NCBI RefSeq assembly: GCF_008386505.1
Contig: NZ_VUNZ01000003.1
Span: forward strand, 310,001-374,000
Source: Chryseobacterium sediminis
GTDB taxonomy: Bacteria > Bacteroidota > Bacteroidia > Flavobacteriales > Weeksellaceae
Length of the DNA: 64,000 nt
Reading direction: 5' to 3'
Shown here: in pieces, positions 24,463 through 35,217 of the stretch
Layout of the letters: every line of letters starts with the position of its first letter
Position numbering within the stretch: position 1 is the first letter of the stretch
The notes under the pieces: model-generated
Seen by the model: only the letters and a program-made list of their open reading frames with translations
What the model was told of the DNA's origin: nothing
The model's database searches: none
Program-made: the position numbers and the translations under genes

Positions 24463-25392
24463 ATGTCCGCTGAAAAATCCAGTCTGCACACAAGAAATCT
24501 GCATCGTAATCCCTATGATTTTGATGCGCTTATTTCTTGTGTGCCGGAACTGAAACACTTTGTTTTCGTTAATGCTTATCAGACGGTAACCATTAATTTC
24601 AGCATTCCAAAAGCGGTAAAACTGCTCAACAAAGCCTTACTCTTACATTTTTACCATATTAAAGGCTGGGATATTCCCGACACCAATCTTTGTCCTCCCA
24701 TTCCCGGAAGAGCAGATTATGTACATTATATTGCAGATCTTTTAGCTGAACAGCTGAATGAAATTCCGACAGGAGATGCTATCAAAGGATTGGACATAGG
24801 AACAGGAGCTAATCTTGTGTATCCTTTAATAAGTCACAAATCTTATGGCTGGACGATGCTGGGAACGGATATTAATCAGGATTCTTTGACAAATGCTCAG
24901 TCTATTTTGGATCAAAATCCGGATCTTTCATCCGTAATTCAATTGAAAAGCCAGCCTGATGCTGATCATATCTTTACAAATATCATTGGTCCTCATGACA
25001 GGTTTACTTTTTCCATGTGTAATCCTCCTTTTCATGATTCTGAAGAATCTGCAATGAAAGGGAATATCAGGAAAACAAAGAATCTTAATAAATCAAAGAA
25101 ATCAAAACCTCTTCTTAATTTTAGCGGCCAGCAGTCTGAACTTTGGTGTGAAGGTGGCGAGCTTGCTTTTATCACTAAGATGATTCATGAAAGTGTATTA
25201 TTTTCATCACAGGTTCTTTGGTTCACCTGTCTGGTTTCCAAAAAAGAGAATCTTAATAAACTCACCACTCTTTTAAAGAAAGTAAATGCTGTAGAGGTAA
25301 AAATCATTGATATGGCTCAGGGACAAAAAGTAAGCAGAATACTGGCCTGGACGTTTATTCCTCAGAAAGATGGGAAAACCTGGTTTGTTTAA
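24463..25392 (+). CDS. rlmF: 23S rRNA (adenine(1618)-N(6))-methyltransferase
   Basis: Methylates A1618 of 23S rRNA. RlmF hallmarks: N-terminal NPYDFDALISCVPELKHFV, the SAM motif GLDIGTGANLVYPL near residue 109, GTDINQDSL, and the amino-methylase catalytic motif NPPFH near 188, then FSGQQSELWCEGGELAFI. Length 309 is typical. The gene follows the cytochrome closely, but function gives no reason for the pairing. Confidence 0.92.
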   Translation: MSAEKSSLHTRNLHRNPYDFDALISCVPELKHFVFVNAYQTVTINFSIPKAVKLLNKALLLHFYHIKGWDIPDTNLCPPIPGRADYVHYIADLLAEQLNEIPTGDAIKGLDIGTGANLVYPLISHKSYGWTMLGTDINQDSLTNAQSILDQNPDLSSVIQLKSQPDADHIFTNIIGPHDRFTFSMCNPPFHDSEESAMKGNIRKTKNLNKSKKSKPLLNFSGQQSELWCEGGELAFITKMIHESVLFSSQVLWFTCLVSKKENLNKLTTLLKKVNAVEVKIIDMAQGQKVSRILAWTFIPQKDGKTWFV

Positions 25393-25605
25393 AAGTTCAA
25401 GGTTCAAAATTCAAGGTTTAAGGTTTCTGGTTGTTAGTTTTTTTTGTTGCTGTTTTTATTAGGTTATCATTATCTTGATTTTCCATCAAAACTCACCATT
25501 CACTTGCAAAGCAAAATTCACTATTGACAGCATCCCGAATCTTATATCCCATTATCCCGAATCTCGTATCTCAACATCATTCCTCAACACATTTTAAAAT
25601 TTCTT
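25393..25605. repeat. Intergenic repeat-word cluster A
   Basis: No gene. The gap between rlmF and lysS consists of short related words: GTTCAAGGTTCAAAATTCAA, CACCATTCACTTGCAAAGC followed by AAAATTCACTATTGAC, and CATCCCGAATCT repeated twice. The same words recur at 18986-19034, 38974-39118, 47275-47428 and 58258-58402. Confidence 0.6.
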
Positions 25606-25615
25606 AAAAAAGCCA

Positions 25616-25646
25616 TTGATGGTCATGTCAAAAATGCCTAAATTTG
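25616..25646 (+). promoter_or_regulatory. Promoter of lysS
   Basis: TTG at 25616-25618, a 20-base spacer and TAAATTTG at 25639-25646 (exact -7 consensus), 22 bases before the lysS ATG. Confidence 0.55.
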
Positions 25647-25668
25647 TACGCTTTTAGAAAAATAAGAA

Positions 25669-27366
25669 ATGCAATTATCAGAACAAGAAATCATTAGAAG
25701 AGAAAAGCTGAATAAGCTTACTGAAATGGGGATTAATGCGTTCCCTGCGGATGAGTATACCATTACAGATACTACAGAATCTATAAAACAGGACTTTTCT
25801 GAAAGTAAACAGGTAAAGATCGCTGGTAGATTGATGTCCCGCAGAATTCAGGGGAAGGCTTCTTTCGCAGAATTGCAGGATTCTAAAGGAAAAATCCAGG
25901 TTTACTTCAACAGAGACGAGATCTGCCCGGGTGAAGATAAAGAACTATATAATGAAGTATACAAACACCTTTTGGATATCGGTGATATCATCGGTATCGA
26001 AGGAGAGTTGTTTACTACGCAGGTAGGAGAGATGACGGTTTTAGTAAAGAACTTTACCCTTCTTACAAAGGCTTTGCGTCCTCTTCCTCAGGCTAAAACT
26101 GACGAAAACGGTGTTGTACATGACGGTTTTACAGATCCGGAATTGAGATACAGACAACGTTATGTAGATTTAACGGTAAATCCACAAGTTAAAGAAATTT
26201 TCGTGAAGAGAACAAAATTGTTCAACGCCATGAGAACGTTCTTTAATGATGCAGGATACTTTGAAGTGGAAACACCTATTCTACAGTCGATCCCTGGTGG
26301 AGCTGCAGCTAAACCGTTTATTACGCACCATAATGCATTAGATATTCCATTATATTTAAGAATTGCCAACGAATTATATCTGAAAAGATTGATCGTAGGT
26401 GGTTTTGACGGTGTATATGAGTTCTCTAAAAACTTCAGAAATGAAGGGATGGACAGAACGCATAACCCTGAGTTTACTGCTATGGAGATTTATGTAGCTT
26501 ACAAAGACTACAACTGGATGATGGATTTCACTGAGAAATTATTGGAATTCTGTGCTACTCAGGTTAATGGAAATTCAGAATCTACTTTTGGTGAACATAC
26601 AATCAACTGGAAAGCACCTTATCCAAGAGTTTCCATGACAGAAGCTATCCTGAAATATACAGGATTTGACATTACAGGAAAAACTGAGAAGGAACTATAT
26701 GATTTTGCCAAGTCTATCGGTATTGAGGTGAATGAGACGATGGGGAAAGGAAAATTAATTGATGAGATCTTCGGTGAGAAATGTGAAGGGAACTTCATTC
26801 AGCCGACATTCATTACAGATTATCCGATCGAAATGTCTCCGCTGACGAAGAAACACAGAAGCAAAGAAGGATTAACAGAACGTTTTGAATTGATGGTATG
26901 TGGTAAAGAAATTGCCAATGCGTATTCAGAGCTTAATGATCCTATTGATCAGAGAGAGCGTTTTGAAGCACAGATGACTTTATCTGAAAGAGGAGATGAT
27001 GAAGCAATGTTCATCGATCAGGACTTCTTAAGAGCATTGGAATATGGTATGCCTCCAACTTCAGGGTTAGGAATCGGTATGGACAGATTAATTATGTTCT
27101 TAACGAATAATGCATCAATTCAGGAAGTATTATTCTTCCCTCAGATGAGACCTGAAAAAGCGGTTCCACAGATTGAACTGGGAGAAGATGAAAAAGTAAT
27201 CCTTGAAATCCTTAATTCTCAGGAAGAAGCAATGTCTTTAGCTGAAGTAAAAGAAAGAAGCCAATTATCTGGTAAAAAATGGGATAAAGCTTCCAAAACT
27301 TTGACAAAGAACAATATTGTGAAGGTAGAGAAGATTGATGAAAATCTTTTGATGAAATTGGCTTAA
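25669..27366 (+). CDS. lysS: Lysine--tRNA ligase, class II
   Basis: Charges tRNA-Lys. N-terminal OB-fold anticodon-binding domain (about 50-160, VKIAGRLMSRRIQGKASFAEL), then the class II catalytic domain with motif 2 FRNEGMDRTHNPEFTAMEIY and motif 3 GLGIGMDRLIMFLTNN. It has a C-terminal extension of about 70 residues (after FFPQMRPE) that looks like a small winged-helix domain, common in Bacteroidota LysRS and absent from E. coli. Single-gene unit with a good promoter and terminator. Confidence 0.96.
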   Translation: MQLSEQEIIRREKLNKLTEMGINAFPADEYTITDTTESIKQDFSESKQVKIAGRLMSRRIQGKASFAELQDSKGKIQVYFNRDEICPGEDKELYNEVYKHLLDIGDIIGIEGELFTTQVGEMTVLVKNFTLLTKALRPLPQAKTDENGVVHDGFTDPELRYRQRYVDLTVNPQVKEIFVKRTKLFNAMRTFFNDAGYFEVETPILQSIPGGAAAKPFITHHNALDIPLYLRIANELYLKRLIVGGFDGVYEFSKNFRNEGMDRTHNPEFTAMEIYVAYKDYNWMMDFTEKLLEFCATQVNGNSESTFGEHTINWKAPYPRVSMTEAILKYTGFDITGKTEKELYDFAKSIGIEVNETMGKGKLIDEIFGEKCEGNFIQPTFITDYPIEMSPLTKKHRSKEGLTERFELMVCGKEIANAYSELNDPIDQRERFEAQMTLSERGDDEAMFIDQDFLRALEYGMPPTSGLGIGMDRLIMFLTNNASIQEVLFFPQMRPEKAVPQIELGEDEKVILEILNSQEEAMSLAEVKERSQLSGKKWDKASKTLTKNNIVKVEKIDENLLMKLA

Positions 27367-27389
27367 GATTTCTCAGGAAATATAAATAT

Positions 27390-27420
27390 AAAAGGTACAG
27401 AGCTATTCTGTACCTTTTTC
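27390..27420. terminator. Bidirectional terminator between lysS and the ClbS-like gene
   Basis: Stem AAAAGGTACAGA/TCTGTACCTTTT with T-rich flanks on both strands; the minus-strand gene's stop codon lies in the loop. Confidence 0.8.
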
Positions 27421-27918
27421 TTTTTTCCATTTCCGAAGCGGTGTCCTAAAGTTTTTAAACGGAGCTACAGTATTGATATGAATCCATTTCCAGACCGACC
27501 ATTGAGCAGGAGTAGTTGCCCATTTTCTTTTATCCGGAATGAATAAAATATCATCATCAAGGCTTTCTATCCATGTAATAATTTCATTAACTTGATTTTG
27601 TAATATTTCTCTTTGTTGTTGTAAAGTAAGAGAACCATATTGATCATAAAAAGATTGATATAAACCTCCTAAATTATTCCATTTGTACTCAGGGGTGGGA
27701 GTTTTTACTTCTAATCCTTTTTGTTCATCAGTTTCCCATTGCAAAAGCAGGTGAGTCCAGCCTAACTGATAGGAAATGTTTTGTGAAGGAGTTTTGTCAA
27801 CCCCAGGCTGTAAAAGATCCTTTTCACTCTCTTTGATACCATTAAATTCCTGATCATAAAGCAGAAATCTTTTCTTAATTTCTTCAATGAGTTCTGCTTT
27901 ATCTTTATAAGTCTGCAT
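27403..27918 (-). CDS. ClbS/DfsB family (DUF1706) four-helix bundle protein
   Basis: 171 residues with the DinB-like ClbS/DfsB pattern: N-terminal TYKDKAELIEEIKKRF, a central GWTHLLLQWE helix and C-terminal WSVWKWIHINTVAPFKNFRTPLRKWKK. ClbS of E. coli is a self-protection protein against colibactin (a cyclopropane hydrolase), but most family members are uncharacterised, and no genotoxin cluster is present here. Its stop overlaps the lysS terminator, and it lies 7 bases after cydB, so it may be the last gene of the cyd operon. Confidence 0.75.
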   Translation of the reverse strand: MQTYKDKAELIEEIKKRFLLYDQEFNGIKESEKDLLQPGVDKTPSQNISYQLGWTHLLLQWETDEQKGLEVKTPTPEYKWNNLGGLYQSFYDQYGSLTLQQQREILQNQVNEIITWIESLDDDILFIPDKRKWATTPAQWSVWKWIHINTVAPFKNFRTPLRKWKKEKGTE

Positions 27919-27925
27919 ATTTCAA

Positions 27926-28930
27926 CTATTTTCTCAGCTTACTGAAAGAAGCCATCAGATAAAATAAAAATGGAAGAATAAATAAGGAGCCCAGCATCAA
28001 AGCCCATCCCAATGCAGCGATAGTCTTTTCGGGAGCCATATGTTCCAGTAATGAAAGATGCTGTCCGTTTCCTAATAAAATAATATTCGGATTATGCTGA
28101 TACGTTGCAGCTACTAAAATCATCACCATCTGAAATCCTGCCAAAGCACGTACCGGAAGCAGTTTTTGTTGGTTCATCGCTCTTAGAATAAGCAATAAGG
28201 CAATCGTAGCAAAAGCAATAGACATAATACCCAAAGGCTTGGAAAACACCCACATTAAAAGAGGAATATCTGAAATATACGCGGTAACAAACACCAATAT
28301 TCCTGTAATCACTACAAAGATCATCGTTTGCTTGGACTTTCTTATCATCAGTAAAAGATCTGCTTTATCACGGGTTTCTCTTAATGAAAAGATAGAAGCT
28401 AAATAAGCACATAATGCAACAGTGAATAAACCTACAGAAACCCCAAACCAGTTGAGCCAGCTGAAAATATATAAATCAACAAAAGTTACAGCATCAGGAT
28501 TGATAGAGTGGGAAACCGTTGCAGCAGCAATTAACCCTAAAAAGAAAGGCGTTAAAAGACTCGCATAATAGAAAATCTGGGTATACAAAACCTGCCAGTT
28601 ATCTTTCACGGCATCATAATGTCTGAAGGTGAATGCAGTTCCTCTTGCGATAATACCTACGAGCATCAATACCAAAGGAATATGAAGATACGTAGACATC
28701 GTGGTATAGATTTCGGGAAACCCTACAAACAGAATTACAATCGCGATGATCAGCCACATATGATTGGCTTCCCATACAGGAGCAATAGACTCATACATAA
28801 TCTCCTGGGTCTTATGTCTGGCTTTTTTATTGGTGAAAAGCTCTACAATACCAGCTCCGAAATCGGCCCCTCCCAGAATAATATAAAGACAGATGGACAG
28901 CCAGAGAAAACCTATAACAACGTAGATCAT
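27926..28930 (-). CDS. cydB: Cytochrome bd ubiquinol/menaquinol oxidase subunit II
   Basis: Membrane subunit of the bd-type terminal oxidase, with eight or nine hydrophobic helices and the family signature N-terminus (WLSICLYIILGGADFGAGIVELF) and APVWEANHMWLI. Length 334 is normal. It overlaps cydA by 4 bases (ATGA), so expression is coupled. In a menaquinone-based flavobacterium the donor should be menaquinol, giving high-affinity oxygen respiration. Confidence 0.93.
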   Translation of the reverse strand: MIYVVIGFLWLSICLYIILGGADFGAGIVELFTNKKARHKTQEIMYESIAPVWEANHMWLIIAIVILFVGFPEIYTTMSTYLHIPLVLMLVGIIARGTAFTFRHYDAVKDNWQVLYTQIFYYASLLTPFFLGLIAAATVSHSINPDAVTFVDLYIFSWLNWFGVSVGLFTVALCAYLASIFSLRETRDKADLLLMIRKSKQTMIFVVITGILVFVTAYISDIPLLMWVFSKPLGIMSIAFATIALLLILRAMNQQKLLPVRALAGFQMVMILVAATYQHNPNIILLGNGQHLSLLEHMAPEKTIAALGWALMLGSLFILPFLFYLMASFSKLRK

Positions 28931-30270
28931 GATTTTTTGTTTTTATCGTTAAACTGAGGGTCGGTAGGATCATAAAGTTTCGGTACCATTTGAATCTGTC
29001 TTCTTAAAAGGAAGATAAGAATCATCGATAATGATATGAAAATTGCAGTAAAGAAGTAGAATGAATACTGTATTCCGGGCATCGGGGTAACAGCGTCTAC
29101 TGTTCTCATGATTCCGTAGATAATCCACGGCTGTCTGCCTACTTCTGTTACTGTCCATCCTGCTTCCAGAGCAATATATCCAAAAGGTGTTGCTATTAAG
29201 AAGGTCTTTAACAGCCAGTTTTTACTCAGCCATTCTTTTCTGAAGAAAAAAGAATATAAATAAATCACTCCAATGCCAATCATAACCACTCCGAAAAAGA
29301 TCATAATCTGAAAAGCATAATGAACAACCGCAATCGGAGGCCATTCATCTCTCGGGAAATCTTTAAGACCTTTTACTTCTGCGTTAAAATCATTACTCAC
29401 CAGGAAACTTAGAACCTTTGGAATTTTTACAGCATATTTCACTTCTTCTTTTTCCTCATCAGGAATTCCTCCAATGATAAAAGAAGCTCCTTTTTCAGTC
29501 TCAAAATGCGCTTCCATAGCAGCCAGTTTTATCGGTTGTCTTTCCGCTACAGATTTTGCGGCAACGTCACCACTCAAAGGCGCTCCGAATGCTCCGATAA
29601 GAGCAAAACCTACTGCAATTCTAAACGCTTTGGTATGAAATTCAATATTTCTCTTTCGCATGATCATAAAGGCATGAACTCCGGCTACCGCAAATCCTGT
29701 CGCACAAAATGCAGCAACAGTCATGTGAAGAGCCTGCGGAAACCATGCGTCGTTGAACATCGCTTTAATTGGATCTATATTAAGATACTGTCCGTTAATA
29801 TAATCAAAACCTGTTGGAGAATTCATCCATGAGTTGGCTGCTACTACCAGAATTCCGGAAGCAAGTCCGCTTACTCCTACAAGAAATCCACAGAACCAGT
29901 GAAACCATTTGTTGAATCTTTCCCATCCATATAAAAAGAATCCGATGGCAATAGCCTCAATGAAAAAGGCTGTTCCCTCAAGTGAAAAAGGCATTCCGAA
30001 AATAGGACCGGCATGCTTCATAAAACCAGGCCATAAAAGTCCCAGTTCAAAAGAAAGCATTGTTCCTGAAACAGCTCCGGTGGCAAAAAGAATAGCTACT
30101 CCTTTGCTCCATGCTTTTGTAAGCCCTTTATATACTTCATTATTGGTTTTTAGGTATTTCCAATGGGCAAAAGCCATGAGAAAAGGCATCACCATACCCA
30201 CACAGGAGAATATGATATGAAAGCCCAGAGAAAGTGCCATTTGGGCACGGGCAGCAATAAAATCATCCAT
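28927..30270 (-). CDS. cydA: Cytochrome bd oxidase subunit I
   Basis: Haem-bearing subunit with quinol site. Motifs: RAQMALSLGFHIIFSCVGMVMPF (His ligand of haem d/b595 near residue 18), GTAFFIEAIAIGF, LHMTVAAFCATGFAVAGVHAF with the haem b558 His, the quinol loop after PIKLAAMEAHFETEKGA, and GWTVTEVGRQPW. The Q-loop is short, as in CIO-type enzymes outside the enterobacteria. No cydX-like small ORF was recognised after cydB. Confidence 0.94.
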   Translation of the reverse strand: MDDFIAARAQMALSLGFHIIFSCVGMVMPFLMAFAHWKYLKTNNEVYKGLTKAWSKGVAILFATGAVSGTMLSFELGLLWPGFMKHAGPIFGMPFSLEGTAFFIEAIAIGFFLYGWERFNKWFHWFCGFLVGVSGLASGILVVAANSWMNSPTGFDYINGQYLNIDPIKAMFNDAWFPQALHMTVAAFCATGFAVAGVHAFMIMRKRNIEFHTKAFRIAVGFALIGAFGAPLSGDVAAKSVAERQPIKLAAMEAHFETEKGASFIIGGIPDEEKEEVKYAVKIPKVLSFLVSNDFNAEVKGLKDFPRDEWPPIAVVHYAFQIMIFFGVVMIGIGVIYLYSFFFRKEWLSKNWLLKTFLIATPFGYIALEAGWTVTEVGRQPWIIYGIMRTVDAVTPMPGIQYSFYFFTAIFISLSMILIFLLRRQIQMVPKLYDPTDPQFNDKNKKS

Positions 30271-30343
30271 AATATCAACTTTTCAGTTAATAAATTTAAG
30301 CATAAATTATTGATGTTGAGTATGATTTAAAACAGTTGATATT
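30271..30343. promoter_or_regulatory. Inverted repeat ahead of cydA
   Basis: AATATCAACT at 30271-30280, directly before the cydA start, and AGTTGATATT at 30334-30343 form perfect 10-base arms 53 bases apart, spanning the likely promoter. It could be paired regulator sites or a leader fold; no FNR-like TTGATnnnnATCAA was found. Confidence 0.35.
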
Positions 30344-30434
30344 TCAGGAATACCATTTAATTTTGATTCTTTTATGAATTGTTGTTCCTTATGTTTTCAA
30401 TAAGAAAACTCTACATTTTTTTGACACTTTTTAA

Positions 30435-32438
<2,004 letters not shown>

Positions 32439-32457
32439 ACGTTTTTAAAAATATAAT

Positions 32458-32489
32458 AAAAAAAGCTTCTAATTATTTAGAAGCTTTTT
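32458..32489 (+). terminator. Terminator after gyrB
   Basis: AAAAAAGCTTCTAA/TTTAGAAGCTTTTTT hairpin with T-tract, about 20 bases after the gyrB stop. Confidence 0.85.
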
Positions 32490-32490
32490 T

Positions 32491-32498
32491 TATATTTG
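32491..32498 (+). promoter_or_regulatory. -7 promoter element of the DUF5684-like gene
   Basis: TATATTTG (TAnnTTTG), abutting the gyrB terminator and 22 bases before the ATG at 32521. Confidence 0.5.
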
Positions 32499-32520
32499 GA
32501 TAAACCAAAAAAACAATAAT

Positions 32521-32943
32521 ATGTTAACTCTTTTACAAACAGACCCTTACAACGGGGCAGATGCAGTGTCTGGTGCAGCCGCTGCAGGATTAGGGATCGG
32601 AACAATGTTCTTCGGCTTACTATGCTATCTTTTCTACGGATACTGCATGTACAAAATCTTTCAGAAAGCAGGAAGACAAGATGCCTGGGCCGCTTTTATC
32701 CCGATCTATAATTCAATAGTATTGCTGGAAATTGTGAAAAAACCAATATGGTGGATCATTCTTTTCTTTATTCCTCTGGTAAATATCTACGCATGCTGGG
32801 TTGTATATGACAGACTGGCTAAAGGTTTTGCCAAAGAAACTCCTCTGTACACCATTCTGATTCTCCTTTTTGGATTTATCTTTATTCCAGTACTGGGACT
32901 TGGAAGCGATCAATTTGATAGTAAACTGGTTCCAAATGATTAA
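32521..32943 (+). CDS. DUF5684-like small membrane protein, 140 aa
   Basis: Four hydrophobic segments (about 20-42, 55-70, 75-95, 105-125) with motifs seen in DUF5684 and signal-peptidase-associated proteins: FQKAGRQDAWAAFIPIYNSIVLLEIVKKPIWWIILFFIPLVN shortened here to its landmarks GRQDAWAAFIPIYN and PLVNIYACWVVYDRLAKGFGK-like. In Bacteroidota such modules often precede the signal peptidase I catalytic domain; here the module stands alone. Function unknown. Confidence 0.7.
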   Translation: MLTLLQTDPYNGADAVSGAAAAGLGIGTMFFGLLCYLFYGYCMYKIFQKAGRQDAWAAFIPIYNSIVLLEIVKKPIWWIILFFIPLVNIYACWVVYDRLAKGFAKETPLYTILILLFGFIFIPVLGLGSDQFDSKLVPND

Positions 32944-32968
32944 AATGAAATGAAAATTGAAAAAATTT

Positions 32969-32997
32969 AAAGACTTCAGAAATGAGGTCTTTTTTTT
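32969..32997 (+). terminator. Terminator after the DUF5684-like gene
   Basis: Stem AAAGACTTC/GAGGTCTTT (one G-U pair) and T8 run. Confidence 0.8.
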
Positions 32998-33071
32998 AAT
33001 TGTAGAATTAATTGTACTTCTGTTTATTATTAATTCTACAGCATTTGAATTATATGAATCATAATTTATTT

Positions 33072-33079
33072 TAAATTTG
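33072..33079 (+). promoter_or_regulatory. -7 element of a candidate small RNA
   Basis: TAAATTTG with TTTG at 33044-33047 upstream (24-base spacer, slightly long). No protein gene starts downstream before the hairpin-T-run at 33242-33277. Confidence 0.4.
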
Positions 33080-33084
33080 AAACG

Positions 33085-33277
33085 CAGACAATATGAAGTT
33101 TATCGCTTCATGCACAGAATAAATATCTAGAATGAGTATAAATATTCTGTTTTAACTTTTCAGAATATAATAATGAAAAGTTGATAATGTGTTCATATCC
33201 TTATAAGTACATCTACAAAAGTACTTTTTAAGTATTAGGTTAAGGCTTCACAATGTTGAAGCCTTTTATATTTTTTT
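33085..33277 (+). ncRNA. Candidate structured small RNA with five consecutive hairpins
   Basis: The gap between the DUF5684-like gene and the DUF3857 gene has no ORF longer than about nine codons but carries serial hairpins: ATGAAG/CTTCAT (33093-33111), CAGAATA/TATTCTG (33115-33149), AACTTTTCA/TGAAAAGTT (33154-33182), AAGTAC/GTACTT (33205-33226), and a terminator-type stem AAGGCTTCA/TGAAGCCTT (33242-33265) followed by a T8 run. A -7 box lies just upstream. Size about 190 nt. The class is not identified; it could alternatively be a long untranslated region. Confidence 0.45.
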
Positions 33278-33298
33278 TAACAGTTATTAAGATTTTCT

Positions 33299-33306
33299 TA
33301 TTTTTG
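33299..33306 (+). promoter_or_regulatory. -7 promoter element of the DUF3857 operon
   Basis: TATTTTTG, 16 bases before the ATG at 33323, after the hairpin/T-run. Predicted leader is very short. Confidence 0.45.
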
Positions 33307-33322
33307 CTTAATTTTAATAACT

Positions 33323-35215
33323 ATGATGAAAATATTAGTTCTTGGGGCTTTTTCTGTTGCCTCATTATATTTTGCTCAAAGCTATCCTGCTTCAGCAATT
33401 CCTGAAAACTTAAAGAAAAATGCTAATGTTGTTATACGAAAAGACTTTACAACGGCTCAGATCAATAAAGTTGATCAGATAAAATATCAATATAACACGG
33501 TTACTACAGTTTTGAACAAAGACGGTAATGATCAGGCCGTAGCCTATATTCCTTATGATAAAGCAAGACGTATTTCAAACGTAAAAGTAACCATTTACGA
33601 TGAAGCCGGAAAAAAGATTAAAAGTGTTTCAAAGTCTGATTTTCAGGATATAGCAAACAATCCTCAGGGGATCTTTTATTCTGATAACAGAGTTTTGGTA
33701 TATTCTTATACACCGGCTCAGTATCCTTATACCGTTGACTTTTCTTATGAAACGGATGATGAAAATACCGTTTTCATTCCTGATTTTGTGCCATTTACCA
33801 CTATTAAAACATCACTGGAAGAAGCACAGTTTAAAATCATTAATACTTCAGGAATTGAACTTCGTTCTAAGATATACCCGTCAAAATACAATTATACCTC
33901 CGTTATAGAAAGTGGCAGTGCAAATGACAAAACCTATTCATACAAAAACGTACCCGCAATTGATGACGCTTTTATGATACCGCAGCCTGTTAAAATCTTG
34001 CCTGCAGTAAACTTTGCGCTGGCAAAATTCAGTTTGGCAGGAAAGCAGGGAACTTTAAATAACTGGACAGATTTCGGAACATGGATTTATAATGATCTTC
34101 TGATACCCGTTTCAGCTTCTACTCCTGCTATCAAGGCTGAAGTGGCCTCTTTACAGCTGCAGGGATCTGTAGAAGATAAGGTGAAGAAAATTTATCAGTA
34201 CATGCAGAACAAAAGCCGATATATTGCTGTGGCATTAGGAATAGGAGGTTGGCAGCCTATGATGCCGGATGAGGTTCAGAAAAAAGGTTATGGGGACTGT
34301 AAAGGACTTACAAATTATATGAAAGTTCTTTTGACTGAGGCAGGAATTCCTTCCAATTATTGTATCATTACTTCCGGCCGTTCGCAGGTTTCTTTTGATC
34401 CTGAATTTCCTTCTATGGGAGGAAATCACGTTATCCTGATGGTTCCGACTGAAAAGGGAAATATCTGGCTTGAAAACACCTCTCAACAGATGGCTTTTAA
34501 TCACTTGAGTTACAGTACAACTGATAGAAATGTACTGGCAGTGACCCCAAAGGGAATTGAGCTTATCAATACACCGGTCTATAAAGCCGAGCAGAATAAA
34601 GAAAAACAGGTGTTGAGAATCAACCTTAACGAGGATAACAGTATCGCAGGAACAGGAAGCTTTTCCTATACCGGAAATCAATATGATTATAATTTAAGGT
34701 TTGTAAATCTAAATCCAAAAGAGAAAAATGATGCGGTAAAGGCAAATTTTGACATTTTAAACTTTGAAAAAGTGGAAATGAAGAATTTTACCAATGACAG
34801 AGACAATGCTGTTATTACGTATGACCTTGATTTTAAAACCAATAATTTCTCTAAAAAAGCAGGAAACAGCCTTTTATTCAGATCTGTACCTATTTTTTCT
34901 GATGTTGTTTATAAGACAGATGAGAATCGTGAACTCCCTTTTGAAGTCAATATGTCCTTTGAAGATGAATATGAAATTGCTTTTATTCTTCCTATGGGCT
35001 ATAAAATTGATGAAACTCCGGATAATTCAACCATCACTTCTGAATTTGGATCATATAAGCTAAGCTTTGTTAAAAATGATAATCAGATAAAAGTGACAAG
35101 AAAAATGCAGATCAATAAAGGTCTGTACCCAAAAGAAAAATACAATGACTACATAAGTTTCAGAAAAAAAATTCTGAACATGGATAATTCAAAAATTTTA
35201 ATTACAAAAATCTAA
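33323..35215 (+). CDS. DUF3857 and transglutaminase-like domain protein
   Basis: Exported 630-residue protein (signal peptide ending YFAQS). Residues about 40-220 fit DUF3857, about 290-390 the transglutaminase/protease-like fold, and the rest a beta-rich C-terminal region. Catalytic positions: Cys326 in GYGDCKGLTNYM, His369 in GNHVILMV, and an acidic Glu384 in WLENTSQQ where Asp is common, so it may be catalytically competent. Substrate unknown. Two bases separate it from a paralogous gene, and the two are surely co-expressed. Confidence 0.8.
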   Translation: MMKILVLGAFSVASLYFAQSYPASAIPENLKKNANVVIRKDFTTAQINKVDQIKYQYNTVTTVLNKDGNDQAVAYIPYDKARRISNVKVTIYDEAGKKIKSVSKSDFQDIANNPQGIFYSDNRVLVYSYTPAQYPYTVDFSYETDDENTVFIPDFVPFTTIKTSLEEAQFKIINTSGIELRSKIYPSKYNYTSVIESGSANDKTYSYKNVPAIDDAFMIPQPVKILPAVNFALAKFSLAGKQGTLNNWTDFGTWIYNDLLIPVSASTPAIKAEVASLQLQGSVEDKVKKIYQYMQNKSRYIAVALGIGGWQPMMPDEVQKKGYGDCKGLTNYMKVLLTEAGIPSNYCIITSGRSQVSFDPEFPSMGGNHVILMVPTEKGNIWLENTSQQMAFNHLSYSTTDRNVLAVTPKGIELINTPVYKAEQNKEKQVLRINLNEDNSIAGTGSFSYTGNQYDYNLRFVNLNPKEKNDAVKANFDILNFEKVEMKNFTNDRDNAVITYDLDFKTNNFSKKAGNSLLFRSVPIFSDVVYKTDENRELPFEVNMSFEDEYEIAFILPMGYKIDETPDNSTITSEFGSYKLSFVKNDNQIKVTRKMQINKGLYPKEKYNDYISFRKKILNMDNSKILITKI

Positions 35216-35217
35216 CC

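Noticed and set aside
25393..25605. Possible CRISPR array or IS remnant in the repeat-word clusters
   Set aside because: No fixed repeat length or spacer, no inverted terminal repeats and no transposase or cas gene; words vary in order and orientation.
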